Part shown: in pieces, positions 8,351 to 17,645 of the stretch | How positions within the stretch are numbered: position 1 is the stretch's first letter | Layout of the letters: each line of letters begins with the position of its first letter | DNA from: a virus | Reading direction: 5' to 3' (one strand) | IMG/VR virus record: IMGVR_UViG_3300042875_000652 | Coordinates: 1 to 64,000 of that record | Length of the DNA stretch: 64,000 bases | Translations under genes and position numbers: made by a program | Notes under the pieces: model-generated | The model's database searches: none | What the model saw: the letters and a program-made list of their open reading frames with translations, nothing else | Told to the model about the DNA's origin: nothing

Positions 8351-10075
8351 TTACCATTCACTATCTACACCCCCTGGAGTATTGACAAAGTTCTTAAAAC
8401 TAATGCCAGGGAAACGTTCTTCAATCACGCCAGACTGCTGTATAGATAGAAGCAGGCCATAATCTCGCCCATTAAGTACTGCGTCTTGTCGAGACCCGCC
8501 TTCAATGATGGCTAAATATTTAGCTGACCCAGAGTATCCGCCATCGGCTAAATATTTTGCTACAACTTCGTCATATGTCTTTATTACAGCTACGCCGTCT
8601 TCTGTGAATACGGTTGGTAGAACTGCTGCCTTAAAGGAAGAACCCTCTGCATAAACGTATTCAACGCTAAAAAGAGTGTGATATCCGACCGTTTTTCCGT
8701 TGCTTACGGAAAGAACAATAGGCCTATTCCATAGGTCTATGTTCCCGGTTAGTATTACTGAGTTTCTGTTGTTCGTGCTCTTAGGTATTTTTCCATAAGT
8801 AGATGCATACGTGCGGGAAATGTTTGCGTACTCCATGTCTGGATAACGAAGTGGGTCCTCTTGTGTCGGAAAATTGTTCCCAGTAATTCTTTTATCCTTG
8901 GAGGGGTTTACTATTGGCTTTCCTAGCTCGTTACGAGCTGCTTCTTTTGTTGTTCGTAAAGGAGCATTCCTCGTAAATGTTTGTTGATACGTCTGACCTA
9001 AAGGCAAGAGCCTTATTGCTTCTTTTTCTTCGTCACGAGTCAGTGTTCTGAAACCAACAGCAACAGGGTCTGGCGTCATTTCTTTGAATGATACGGATTC
9101 CACCAAGTAGTAACCGGATGAATTGGGAACATAACCAACATAGGCAGTCATTCCTGGCCGAATCTGTACGCCGTTAAACCTTTCAACCAAACAGCTTCCA
9201 TTTCCGGCGTAAGGGTCGTTTGCGGACTTTGTAATCGTAGGTCTTTCGATAAGACGAAAGAAACCAGAAGTTCCGTTGTACTGGGGACCACTGTTTGGCC
9301 ACTGCAGGGGGATGAATCTTCTGGCCAGTTTTTTTATAGACTTTTTCTTGGTTTTCTTGTCGATTACTTTTCTGTCTATGTATCTTATATTTGTTCCCCA
9401 TTTGTGAAGCAAAAACGTTTCCGAAGCAAATACTAAAACCCCATCTACTTCGAATAAAACAAATTTTGCATCTTTTGCCAACCTGTCCAAAACGTCCCAA
9501 ACGGATTCCGACTGTTTTGACCCTTTTGCTTTAGTAATATTTTTTGCTTTAGATGATTCTTCGCAGTAGAAATCAAGGCCATATTTTTTTGCAGCATTTT
9601 TAACATATTGACTGCCATTGCCTTTGATTGTTGCTGGAGTCTTGTCTCTCTTCATTTGCTGAACAGCTTTTGAATAGCACTGAACACTATATATGGCACT
9701 TCCGCCCGGCCCTTGTGCTGAGGTGACCTGAGCTATCTCGAAGAGCTGTCTAACTTGTCTTACTTCACCAGTAAACGAGTTGACTCTTCCCAGAGTTTGT
9801 GTTTCGTAGATTATATCTCTTCCAAGTATGAAATAGTTATTTCTTGCCATCTCTAAATCAACATCTACAACATCAAACGATATTTCAGAAGCTTGACTTA
9901 TTGAGTAACTAACCGAGAACGCGGTTACTTTGTCAGAAATGTCTGACACCAAATTGTCAGGCAGGGAAGATATGAGTAACTTTCTTTCAAAAGGTCCTCG
10001 AAAGTTAGACCTGACAGAACTGCCTACAGGTCTTCCGAAACTATCTACGCTGGATGGTAAAAATAATTTAGCCAT
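8351..10075 (-). CDS. Baseplate hub protein (gpD/gp27-like)
   Basis: 574 residues. The N-terminal half has the look of tail hub proteins: ERKLLISSLPDNLVSDISDK, VTAFSVSYSISQASEISFDV, FEIAQVTSAQGPGGSAIYSV, then a YVKNAAKKYGLDFYCEES segment and SVWDVLDRLAKDAKFVLFEV. In gpD-like hubs this last part is the 'replaced/cleaved domain' helix with FEVDGVLVF. Residues about 300-360 carry a strand typical of the domain end (PGMTAYVGYVPNSSGYYLVE). The C-terminal ~200 residues (IDLWNRPIVLSVSNGKTVGY) are unrecognised. A hub at the base of the tube, between the tape measure and the spike, is the expected position here. Confidence 0.75.
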   Translation of the reverse strand: MAKLFLPSSVDSFGRPVGSSVRSNFRGPFERKLLISSLPDNLVSDISDKVTAFSVSYSISQASEISFDVVDVDLEMARNNYFILGRDIIYETQTLGRVNSFTGEVRQVRQLFEIAQVTSAQGPGGSAIYSVQCYSKAVQQMKRDKTPATIKGNGSQYVKNAAKKYGLDFYCEESSKAKNITKAKGSKQSESVWDVLDRLAKDAKFVLFEVDGVLVFASETFLLHKWGTNIRYIDRKVIDKKTKKKSIKKLARRFIPLQWPNSGPQYNGTSGFFRLIERPTITKSANDPYAGNGSCLVERFNGVQIRPGMTAYVGYVPNSSGYYLVESVSFKEMTPDPVAVGFRTLTRDEEKEAIRLLPLGQTYQQTFTRNAPLRTTKEAARNELGKPIVNPSKDKRITGNNFPTQEDPLRYPDMEYANISRTYASTYGKIPKSTNNRNSVILTGNIDLWNRPIVLSVSNGKTVGYHTLFSVEYVYAEGSSFKAAVLPTVFTEDGVAVIKTYDEVVAKYLADGGYSGSAKYLAIIEGGSRQDAVLNGRDYGLLLSIQQSGVIEERFPGISFKNFVNTPGGVDSEW

Positions 10076-10082
10076 AATCTAA

Positions 10083-11567
10083 TTACTCCGCAGGAACGGC
10101 CATTCCTCGGTTCTTGTACCAACATGGACTGAGTTTAATTCCGCCCGAGCGAGCTGTCTCTGAAGAGTCTGTTGCTAGTTCGGTACACAGTTCTGGGTCG
10201 GGAGTTCCTCCTGGGGCGTTCGGTACGTTCGGAACCTTACGAAGTTTTGGCATAAAAATGACATTGTCAGGGCTGAGACGCACTTCTTGAATTGTCATAT
10301 TTACGGTAGCGCGACTTATGCTCCCCCCATCCGATACGGAGGTAAGGGGAGTTCTTTGAATAGAAGAGATTGACATATCAAAAATCGCCCATTCCCTATA
10401 GCTTTTATCTTCTATGACTGCAGTGCTGCCGCTAAACAGGGAGTCAAAATTTCTAAATATTACAAGTTCTGGAGTGTTTGCCATTCTCTGAAGTTTTGCG
10501 AGTTTGTCTTCGCATGATTCGTAAATGCTTGATTTATCTCCTGAATGAGCTTCAACAACAAATTCAAATGAAATTTTCATAAGCTTATTGTTTTTATAGT
10601 CAACCAATCCATAATTATTTAAACGTTCAATTTCCGTCCATGTAATTCCAATATTGCTGTATGAGATATTGTTGGGACGTAAGTTGAACTCGTACTCATC
10701 TAGGACCGTTTTTTCAGTAGAATTAGATATTGCTCTGCGTTGAATCATTTTTGGCGATTCAGGTTTTGATGATGCTTTTACAGTTTGTGTAGGTGACAAA
10801 ACAGAAATTGTTGCGCTTTTTGCTTTTACTGCAGTATTGACAATATAAGTAGATGCAAAATTGTTATTTCTTGTAGACAGCGAAGCAACCAGGCTCGTTG
10901 CAGCCGCATTGGAAGTTCCGCCAGATGTCAATTCTCTAATTTGAGCTAAGTCGAAGTTTTCGAGATTCATATCAGTTGAATCACCAACAAAATTATCCCA
11001 TTTTGACTGTGAGGCTTCGTCAAAATTAGGAAGTTCCGCTATTGCATCTGTGGAGTCTAAGAGAAAAAACAATTTAAGGAGAGGATGATACCAGTATTGA
11101 GACCAGTCATCATCGGTGTCATTAAATTTACGCCATTTTTTAATTCGTGATTGCTTGTAAGGATTCGTGTTGCTTTTAAACTTGGTAAGACCCCACTCAA
11201 ACGTGTATTGCGTTGCTACGTATATATTGTTAGCAAAAACAATCTTATGACCAGTTACGAAGTCGTCGTATTTTGTTGTTTTTGGGTTTGAGTACGGTAT
11301 CTGTGGTGCTCGGAGGTTGTCGGCATCGTTCCACCCGTACTCATCACCCACCGTGTACTCAATAAAGTTAAAGTCTTGCTGGGCACCACTTAGAAAGGGA
11401 AGCCAATATTTTTGAGTAGAAACAGGAGTATAGGAAGCAGGGAAAACTGGAGTGTTTGTGTTTACTGTTTGCTTAAACAGCTGCTTTATTGGATAGCCTT
11501 TTCTAACGCTTGCGTTGTCTGTTTCGGTATAGCCGACAGTTATGTATGAAATGCTATTTAGTGCCAT
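10083..11567 (-). CDS. Tail/baseplate structural protein of unknown family
   Basis: 494 residues, translationally coupled by TAATG to the tape measure gene upstream. The C-terminal half contains LRPNNISYSNIGITWTEIER, KLMKISFEFVVEAHSG and VIFRNFDSLFSG followed by WAIFDMSISSIQRTPLTSVS. This 'N-x-x-x-Y-x-x-x-G-x-x-W-x-E-x-x-R' block resembles proteins between the tape measure and hub of Bacillus and actinophage myoviruses (LysM/XkdP-like position). No LysM repeat is visible. It probably seals the tube's distal end or links tube to hub, from gene position only. Confidence 0.55.
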   Translation of the reverse strand: MALNSISYITVGYTETDNASVRKGYPIKQLFKQTVNTNTPVFPASYTPVSTQKYWLPFLSGAQQDFNFIEYTVGDEYGWNDADNLRAPQIPYSNPKTTKYDDFVTGHKIVFANNIYVATQYTFEWGLTKFKSNTNPYKQSRIKKWRKFNDTDDDWSQYWYHPLLKLFFLLDSTDAIAELPNFDEASQSKWDNFVGDSTDMNLENFDLAQIRELTSGGTSNAAATSLVASLSTRNNNFASTYIVNTAVKAKSATISVLSPTQTVKASSKPESPKMIQRRAISNSTEKTVLDEYEFNLRPNNISYSNIGITWTEIERLNNYGLVDYKNNKLMKISFEFVVEAHSGDKSSIYESCEDKLAKLQRMANTPELVIFRNFDSLFSGSTAVIEDKSYREWAIFDMSISSIQRTPLTSVSDGGSISRATVNMTIQEVRLSPDNVIFMPKLRKVPNVPNAPGGTPDPELCTELATDSSETARSGGIKLSPCWYKNRGMAVPAE

Positions 11568-14500
11568 TATCTTCTCTGCCTGTCAGAACGTTCTTTTTCT
11601 TGAATCTTGGCCATGACCATATTGGCAATTACTTCAGGAGCAGCGTTGTTGCCATTTATTTCAAATGTATAGTAATTATTGGTTCCACCACCGGAACTAG
11701 ATGATGTAGAAACTGGTGAAGGTGTTGATGTGTCACCCATGCCGGAACCAGGAACAACGTGGAGATGACGATTAGCCATGGAACCGTGGAACTCAGCAAA
11801 GCCTCCATTCGCGTGAACAAGCTTTGCGTACTGACCTAGGTTCTGTCCTGTGAGGTCATAAGCAGAACCAGTTGCGTGGTCTGAGTTTATTGAACCAAGT
11901 GCGTAATCTCTGAGAGAAGAAGTGACTGTTCTCTTTCCTGTTAGTTGACCGTTCATAGCAGCGTGACGGCCCATTGTTTGAGAAAGTTTGCTTGTTGCAG
12001 TGTCTCCTACGCCACCCGCGCGAGGGGTAGATGTATCGTTGGCCGGCTTAAGAGTCTTGCCATCAAATACCAGACCCTTTTCCCACCATCCCGGCATTTC
12101 GCCGAGAGGGGCCTTGAAGAAGCCTTCCATATTGGTGTTAAATGTATTAATAGCAGTTTCTAGACCTGTCGCAGAAGTAGAAAAATCAGTAGCCGCAGTA
12201 GCTATTGCGTCAAGCTTCTTTGGGTCTTCAGCAGTAATCGCTACACCGGGCCCGATGATGCTCTCAAGACCTGATGTTAAATCTGCTGCAGTTTCGCCTT
12301 TTAAGCCTTTTCTTAGTCTGTTAGTGTCTACGCCGCGCTTTGCAAGCTCTGGGTCCATTGCCTCGTCAAACGTCGAAACATCGCCCAGTATCGCTGCCAA
12401 TTCTTTTGGACTCTTACTAGCGAGAGCTGCTTTCAGGGCTCCCTGGTCGACCGTCATGTTCTTCTTGGATAGTCTTGCGCTTATTTGAGTAGCAGCTTCG
12501 CCAACCATTCCCTCTTTTAGCAAACCTTGAGATTTTATAACATCTTTATCCCCCAAGACGGTCTTTCCCTGTCCTGCCAGGGCTCCGCCTTTTGCAAAAA
12601 CCCCCCCCTCTTCTCCTTGACCAAACATTTCGTTATAGGCAAGATAGGCTTTTGTCGCATCCCCACCATTTACTGCCAGTAGTTGCGGCATCATTTGCTC
12701 AAAGGAAGCGCCAATGGCTTTTGATTTATCCGCCTTGCTTGTTCCCTTCTTACGAAGGACATCACCTAAACCGGCTACGTTCTGGTTGAGAGCGGCGCTT
12801 TTTTCTCCTGCTTCTCTGGTTTCCTTGAAGGGATTTGCTCCAGTAAGAAAAGTATCTACTAACGCATCATTCAGGGCTGCTCCGGTTTTTATGATGCCTT
12901 CAGTAAATTTTGTTAGAAGTTCGTTGTACTTTACGGTTGGGTTATAGAGGTCTATACCCAACTTTTTAGCCATTTGTTCTAGTTCTGCACCACTTTTACC
13001 AGTAGCTCTAGATAACGCATCTATTCTGGCGGTGTTTTGTTTGTCTATTTCCCCAAGTTGTTTCTGAACAGCCGGGTCAGTTTCTTTTAGCATTGTGCGC
13101 AGCGTGCCAGTCGCCTTTTTTTTCTGTGTCTTTTGGTCTTCTGCGCTTACCTTTTTTCCTTCTGCAGTCTTGTAGTACGCCTCAAGAGCGGCTACGGGGT
13201 CTTCGAATTCCTGTCTCCCACCCGACATGTAGCTTCCGCCGGTACCTGCTATTGCGCCACTTATAGAGCTGCGAATACCGGCTTGGGTTTTTGCATAACC
13301 TGCTCCAACTCCAAGCATGGTTGCACCTTTTCCAGCCAGGCTTTGACCTTTCTGGGAAGCTTCGTAGTTTTTCTGAAATGCTGCTCCTGCGCTTTTCGTG
13401 GTCTCCATATAAAGACGCCCGAAGCTTTCCATGACTGTCGCTTTAGCTGCAGCAAGTTGAGCCTTTCCTTTATTTACGGCTCCCATTATTCCGCCGACAA
13501 GTAGACCTATTCCAGCACCAATAGCCGCGCCTTGTGGCCCAAGCATTCCGCCTAGAGCGGCTCCACCAGCAGCACCAGATATCGCACCCTTCATTGTGCC
13601 CTGAGCCTTCATGGCTCCACCTATTCCAGCAACACCAAGTCCAAGCATTGGGTTAATGGTGGCAACGGTTGCTCCAAGAGCCATGGCTCCACGCATTTCT
13701 TCTGGGGCATACTGACTTGCCATTCCAAGTCCTATTCCTACACCGGCGCGACCACCCATACTGTTGTTGAACTTCTTTGTGCCTGCTCCGAATTTACTGT
13801 CGTTACGCGTAATTCTGTTCATATCGCGGGCGTAATTTAATCTTCCCGAAAGTTTTCTCAGGCCCCCTTGCGAGTCAGTTCCTCCTTTTCTTATTCCGTC
13901 GTCGCCTTTCACGCCAAATCTTCTGTTCTTTAGTGCGTCGCGCTGTGCTTTTACATCTCTGAACTCACCTTTTTCGCTGTCGTACGCACCAGAGTTGAGG
14001 TAAGCCATTCCGCCTCTAGCGACACCAACTCCCCTATCTATGCCTGACCTGGTTTTGTTTGCTGCACGTCTAAGGTCGTTTGAAACGCCTGTTCCGATTC
14101 CGACAGGGCGAGGGTCGTTTTTGAATTCTGCAACTGAGCCCTTTTTTGCAAGTATTTGGCGATTTATTTCTTCTCTTGTAGATTCTTTAGTTATGCCAGT
14201 AATGCCTTTGCCTGTCGCAATTTGATGCAACTCGTCTCTAGAGCGACCATTTAGTGACTGTTCGGCTCGAAAACGAGCAGACTGTGCAAGATTGTACTGA
14301 GGGTTTGGTTGAGGTTTTCCATCACGACCCATAATGGTCGGGGATGCATACGGGTCTTTGGGTTGCCCAAATGCCGCATATCCAGCTCCTCGTCCTATTT
14401 GCTGCCTCTTGGTAAATCTTTCTGTGTGTCTTTGGGTTGAACCACTTGAGCGAAACCCCATGCGATATCCGTCTTTAATATTTTGGGAAAATCTACGAGA

Positions 14501-16300
14501 TGGGTCATCTCTCATTTCGCGATACGCTCCGCCTCCTATTCTTGACGACGGATAAACGGACGTACCAGAACTACCAGGAGCACCACTACCTCCTGCTGAC
14601 GTTGCGCCAGAAGAAAGGCGACCGGAACCGACTGGACCAGCATTGCCGATATTTACACTGTTGGCCGTTACGTTCATGGTTTGTGTATGGGTTCCGGACT
14701 TGGGCATTAAGCGCCCCTTGACTCCGGCCAATCCTCGTCCCAAAACAGCAGCACCCATTAGTGGGGCAAGCGCTGCCCCAAGACCGCTTCCGGCTCCAAC
14801 GGTCATTACTTTCGTAAGCACTTTTAATACCTGATTAAGGCCTGCTAAAAGGTCATTTATAAATGGAGCCATTTGGGCAAAGTTTTTCTTTAGGCCCATA
14901 AAGTATTCAGAAAGGGTGTCGATGATGTCGGCTATGCGTTGACCGAACTCTTCAACAAAAAAACTATTTTCTTCCAGGAGGTCCTTGAAAAGCGTAAGGT
15001 TTTGAGCGCCTCCCTTGATGGAATCCCATATCGGGTCCATGGCCTTATATAGAACCTTTGCTCCGTCGATAAGTGGACGTGTCGCATCTAGAACAAGATT
15101 CCAACCACGCTTGAATTTTGTATACCAGTCACCGATTCTGTCGAACATGCCAACAGCAGTAGGAAGGTATTCGCGAATCATTTTCACTAGCCAGCCAGAT
15201 GCTTTTTCTATAGCGCTTGCAAAGTTATTTATTCCTTCCTCTGCTCCAAAGCTGTACTGGATTGCAGCAAATACGCGCGCTAAGTCGGTTCTGACTTTGT
15301 CAAACACGCGAGCAAATGCAGTTTTTAGCGGCTCAAGAAACATGTCGCCAAAGTCCGCGAATTCGCCACGTAAACGGGTAAAGTAGCCTTTCATTTGACT
15401 AATCAAAGTATTGTTCACTGCGTCAAACTGACCGGAGACGCCACCCTTTTTAGCAAGGTCTCCAGACATCAGGAGTTCTTGAAATTGTTTCTTTGTCTTA
15501 ACGTTCGCCTTTTTTAAAGCCGATTCCATCTCTGGACCTAGTTTTTTTGCCTCAGTTATGACGTCACTGATGTTTTTCTTTTTATCAGAAAGTGCGGCTA
15601 TAACTACAGATACTTGCTCAAGCCCCTTGGCTGGGTCTTGACCTGCTGAACCAAAGTCCATCAAAGCCTTGATTGCACCACCACTTTGATTAATTTGGCT
15701 GGTATTCATTGATTTTGACATATTTCCATATGCCTTATTGAGTGCTTCTACGCCAAGGCTCGACAGAGCGGCATCGGATTGCAGGTTTCTCATCGCCATG
15801 CGGGTCTGATTCATCGCTGACCCAAAAGCTGGAGCACCCTTGCCCCTGTAGGCATATATTGCTGCTTGTTGTTCTCGTATGGCTGCCGAGGCTGCAGATA
15901 TTGCAACAACCACCCCCGCCGCACCTGACGCAAGCATCTGCATGGCTCCCCTATAGGCTTTGACCAGAAATTGTCCTGCAGCAAATAATGCATGGATGCC
16001 AATCATTGTTGCGCCAAGTATTGCCATTTCGACAACAACACCCTTAACTGACATTCCCAAGAACTTGGTCAGGCCTTTGCCTGCCATCTTTGCGCCTTTG
16101 TCTATGGCGTCAAAACTTCTCTTCCAGCCACTGGTCATGCTGTTTAGGCTTTTGTTTGTGCTGTTGGCAAACTTGTCTGTTCTACCGCTAGAAAGCTTGT
16201 CTAGTCTTTTGTGTAAAACTGCAATTTCTGCAATCGCACGGCGAATTTCACCAGTTTGGGCATCAAATTTAATTTTTACATTAATATTTTCGTCTGCCAT
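11567..16300 (-). CDS. Tail tape measure protein with C-terminal M15-like peptidase domain
   Basis: 1577 residues, the longest tail gene. Residues about 85-140 are hydrophobic (VKGVVVEMAILGATMIGIHA onwards), and a second small-residue stretch is near 880-960 (ISGAAGGAALGGMLG). Long helical Gln/Lys/Ala-rich segments fill the rest, as expected for a tape measure that sets tail length and enters the cell envelope. Near residues 1465-1515 the sequence RTVTSSLRDYALGSINSDH, ATGSAYDL and NRHLHVVPG has the S-x-H-x-x-G-x-A-x-D and H-x-H pattern of M15 D-Ala-D-Ala carboxypeptidase-like enzymes. It could therefore open peptidoglycan during injection. Residues 561-565 read RLSSG, the motif found in the head polyproteins. 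Confidence 0.92.
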   Translation of the reverse strand: MADENINVKIKFDAQTGEIRRAIAEIAVLHKRLDKLSSGRTDKFANSTNKSLNSMTSGWKRSFDAIDKGAKMAGKGLTKFLGMSVKGVVVEMAILGATMIGIHALFAAGQFLVKAYRGAMQMLASGAAGVVVAISAASAAIREQQAAIYAYRGKGAPAFGSAMNQTRMAMRNLQSDAALSSLGVEALNKAYGNMSKSMNTSQINQSGGAIKALMDFGSAGQDPAKGLEQVSVVIAALSDKKKNISDVITEAKKLGPEMESALKKANVKTKKQFQELLMSGDLAKKGGVSGQFDAVNNTLISQMKGYFTRLRGEFADFGDMFLEPLKTAFARVFDKVRTDLARVFAAIQYSFGAEEGINNFASAIEKASGWLVKMIREYLPTAVGMFDRIGDWYTKFKRGWNLVLDATRPLIDGAKVLYKAMDPIWDSIKGGAQNLTLFKDLLEENSFFVEEFGQRIADIIDTLSEYFMGLKKNFAQMAPFINDLLAGLNQVLKVLTKVMTVGAGSGLGAALAPLMGAAVLGRGLAGVKGRLMPKSGTHTQTMNVTANSVNIGNAGPVGSGRLSSGATSAGGSGAPGSSGTSVYPSSRIGGGAYREMRDDPSRRFSQNIKDGYRMGFRSSGSTQRHTERFTKRQQIGRGAGYAAFGQPKDPYASPTIMGRDGKPQPNPQYNLAQSARFRAEQSLNGRSRDELHQIATGKGITGITKESTREEINRQILAKKGSVAEFKNDPRPVGIGTGVSNDLRRAANKTRSGIDRGVGVARGGMAYLNSGAYDSEKGEFRDVKAQRDALKNRRFGVKGDDGIRKGGTDSQGGLRKLSGRLNYARDMNRITRNDSKFGAGTKKFNNSMGGRAGVGIGLGMASQYAPEEMRGAMALGATVATINPMLGLGVAGIGGAMKAQGTMKGAISGAAGGAALGGMLGPQGAAIGAGIGLLVGGIMGAVNKGKAQLAAAKATVMESFGRLYMETTKSAGAAFQKNYEASQKGQSLAGKGATMLGVGAGYAKTQAGIRSSISGAIAGTGGSYMSGGRQEFEDPVAALEAYYKTAEGKKVSAEDQKTQKKKATGTLRTMLKETDPAVQKQLGEIDKQNTARIDALSRATGKSGAELEQMAKKLGIDLYNPTVKYNELLTKFTEGIIKTGAALNDALVDTFLTGANPFKETREAGEKSAALNQNVAGLGDVLRKKGTSKADKSKAIGASFEQMMPQLLAVNGGDATKAYLAYNEMFGQGEEGGVFAKGGALAGQGKTVLGDKDVIKSQGLLKEGMVGEAATQISARLSKKNMTVDQGALKAALASKSPKELAAILGDVSTFDEAMDPELAKRGVDTNRLRKGLKGETAADLTSGLESIIGPGVAITAEDPKKLDAIATAATDFSTSATGLETAINTFNTNMEGFFKAPLGEMPGWWEKGLVFDGKTLKPANDTSTPRAGGVGDTATSKLSQTMGRHAAMNGQLTGKRTVTSSLRDYALGSINSDHATGSAYDLTGQNLGQYAKLVHANGGFAEFHGSMANRHLHVVPGSGMGDTSTPSPVSTSSSSGGGTNNYYTFEINGNNAAPEVIANMVMAKIQEKERSDRQRR

Positions 16301-16367
16301 ATAGCCTGCCCAGAGTGATTTTTACATCACGTGAGTCTAAGGCGGTCAAGCTATGGGAGCAGTATCC

Positions 16368-17083
16368 CTAAGTCTTCGACTTGCGCTCTTGCTCTTCGCG
16401 GTCGTTACTTATTACTTTAGCACAGGCGAGAAGGACCAACCAGTCATTATCGTCAAAGTTCATGAGTTCCAACGGATTAACGTGGAAAAGTTCTCCAAGT
16501 CTTGCTGCGGAGATGACTATGGAATCTTCAACTAGTTCGTCGAAGATTCCTTCGTAGGGTCCACCGCGGCAACAGTATCTGAATATCCAGCGGCGTCCAA
16601 GATTGCCAAAGCGGCTGATTCGATGTGAGGGTCAACACCAAACATGGCACGAACGGCATCTGGAACCGGACGAGTAGTATCGGTCATTTCCAAAACTAAT
16701 GGGTGAGCAAAGTTAAGATTATTGCCACTCTCGTCATAGATTTCCTCATCATCCATACAGATGCCGATGGTTGTATTACCAATAACTAGGCAGGCAAATT
16801 TAGTGGCATCAAGACCGTTTCGTGAGTCTTCGCCAGCAGATTTTCTCCAGTTTTTCATCTGTGACTGGGTAATGTTTGGGCTGACCTTAATGCTCACACC
16901 ATCACGTTCCGTGACAGGAATATGAACAACAGGGCGTTCAACTTTCTTTTTGACAACAGAACGCAAGCGGTCAAGTTGTGTCTCTTCTTTTATAGAAGAA
17001 GTAAGTCCATCACGCTGACCAGCCTTTTTGCTGCTCTTAACGTCGTCGGAGTCTTCGGTTGTGTACAGTGGATTATCGCTCAT
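16368..17083 (-). CDS. Tail assembly chaperone, -1 frameshift product (gpG-T type)
   Basis: On the minus strand the -1 frame stays open through the end of the chaperone gene and continues past its TAG (16534-16532) to a TAG at 16370-16368. The extension reads PYEGIFDELVEDSIVISAAR, LGELFHVNPLELMNFDDNDW, LVLLACAKVISNDREEQERK. The P-x-E-x-x-x-x-x-x-x-x-W-L-x-L-x-A-C and DREEQ pattern is what the T-part of frameshifted chaperones looks like. This frame has no good start codon of its own. No canonical X-XXY-YYZ heptamer is visible. The shift most likely happens between about 16620 and 16536. The fused product would be about 235-240 residues. Confidence 0.75.
16532..17083 (-). CDS. Tail assembly chaperone, unshifted product
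   Basis: 183 residues, between the tube gene and the tape measure, where tail assembly chaperones are normally encoded. It is hydrophilic at the N-terminus (Lys/Asp/Ser-rich) and has a folded part with TERDGVSIKVSPNITQSQM and FACLVIGNTTIGICMDDEEI. It has no homology I can name with confidence. The call rests on position, length and the overlapping -1 frame described in the next entry. It probably coats the tape measure during tube assembly and is absent from the virion. Confidence 0.75.
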   Translation of the reverse strand: MSDNPLYTTEDSDDVKSSKKAGQRDGLTSSIKEETQLDRLRSVVKKKVERPVVHIPVTERDGVSIKVSPNITQSQMKNWRKSAGEDSRNGLDATKFACLVIGNTTIGICMDDEEIYDESGNNLNFAHPLVLEMTDTTRPVPDAVRAMFGVDPHIESAALAILDAAGYSDTVAAVDPTKESSTN

Positions 17084-17131
17084 GCTGAGAAGCTAGCACA
17101 GACATATTGCCTGGCGTTGCAACTAGCGTAT

Positions 17132-17629
17132 TTAGGCGGCGTCTACGTCTGAGATTGCGAAGGTCAATGCGAAGGTGGCTGGAGCTCCAGATGACGAGTC
17201 ACCTTCTGGCTCAGTCATTCCAACAAGAAGCGCATTTGTGTAAATACGGTCATTGGTTGGGTCCTTGATGTCGCAGTCGTAAACAGATACTGTAAGGTTA
17301 AAGTAAGCTGTTCCGACGTATCGACGCAAGTCCTTGAGTTTACGGCCGATACCAGCTTCAGTGAGTGAGGTATTCATATCATCGTCATAGTGAGCAGTCA
17401 GCGTGATGTCACCTATCTCCGAAGGGGCACATAGGACTGTTGGTCTAGACTTTCCGCCTTCGTAGATTTTCTCTACAGATGCTGTTATCTCGCCACCTGA
17501 AACCTGAGCAAAGCGGAATCCGTTCCACTTAGGCAGGTTGGCCTGCACGTTGGTTTGCTGTTTGGCGTTGTCGCTGAAAGTGCTTGGAACTATTGTTGCT
17601 AGTACTTGTCTTTGAGCTACTTTTGACAT
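17132..17629 (-). CDS. Tail tube protein
   Basis: 165 residues immediately downstream of the sheath gene (16-bp gap), the usual order in contractile tails. It is beta-rich with KWNGFRFAQVSGGEITASVE, DITLTAHYDDDMN and LKDLRRYVGTAYFNLTVSVY followed by LLVGMTEPEGDSSSG. Tube proteins stack as hexameric rings through which the DNA passes. Family membership is inferred from order, size and predicted fold. Confidence 0.8.
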   Translation of the reverse strand: MSKVAQRQVLATIVPSTFSDNAKQQTNVQANLPKWNGFRFAQVSGGEITASVEKIYEGGKSRPTVLCAPSEIGDITLTAHYDDDMNTSLTEAGIGRKLKDLRRYVGTAYFNLTVSVYDCDIKDPTNDRIYTNALLVGMTEPEGDSSSGAPATFALTFAISDVDAA

Positions 17630-17645
17630 GAGGAATTTCCTTTGT

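Noticed and set aside
11988-12488. 166-residue plus-strand ORF opposite the tape measure
   Set aside because: Antisense shadow; no start context and no recognisable protein pattern.
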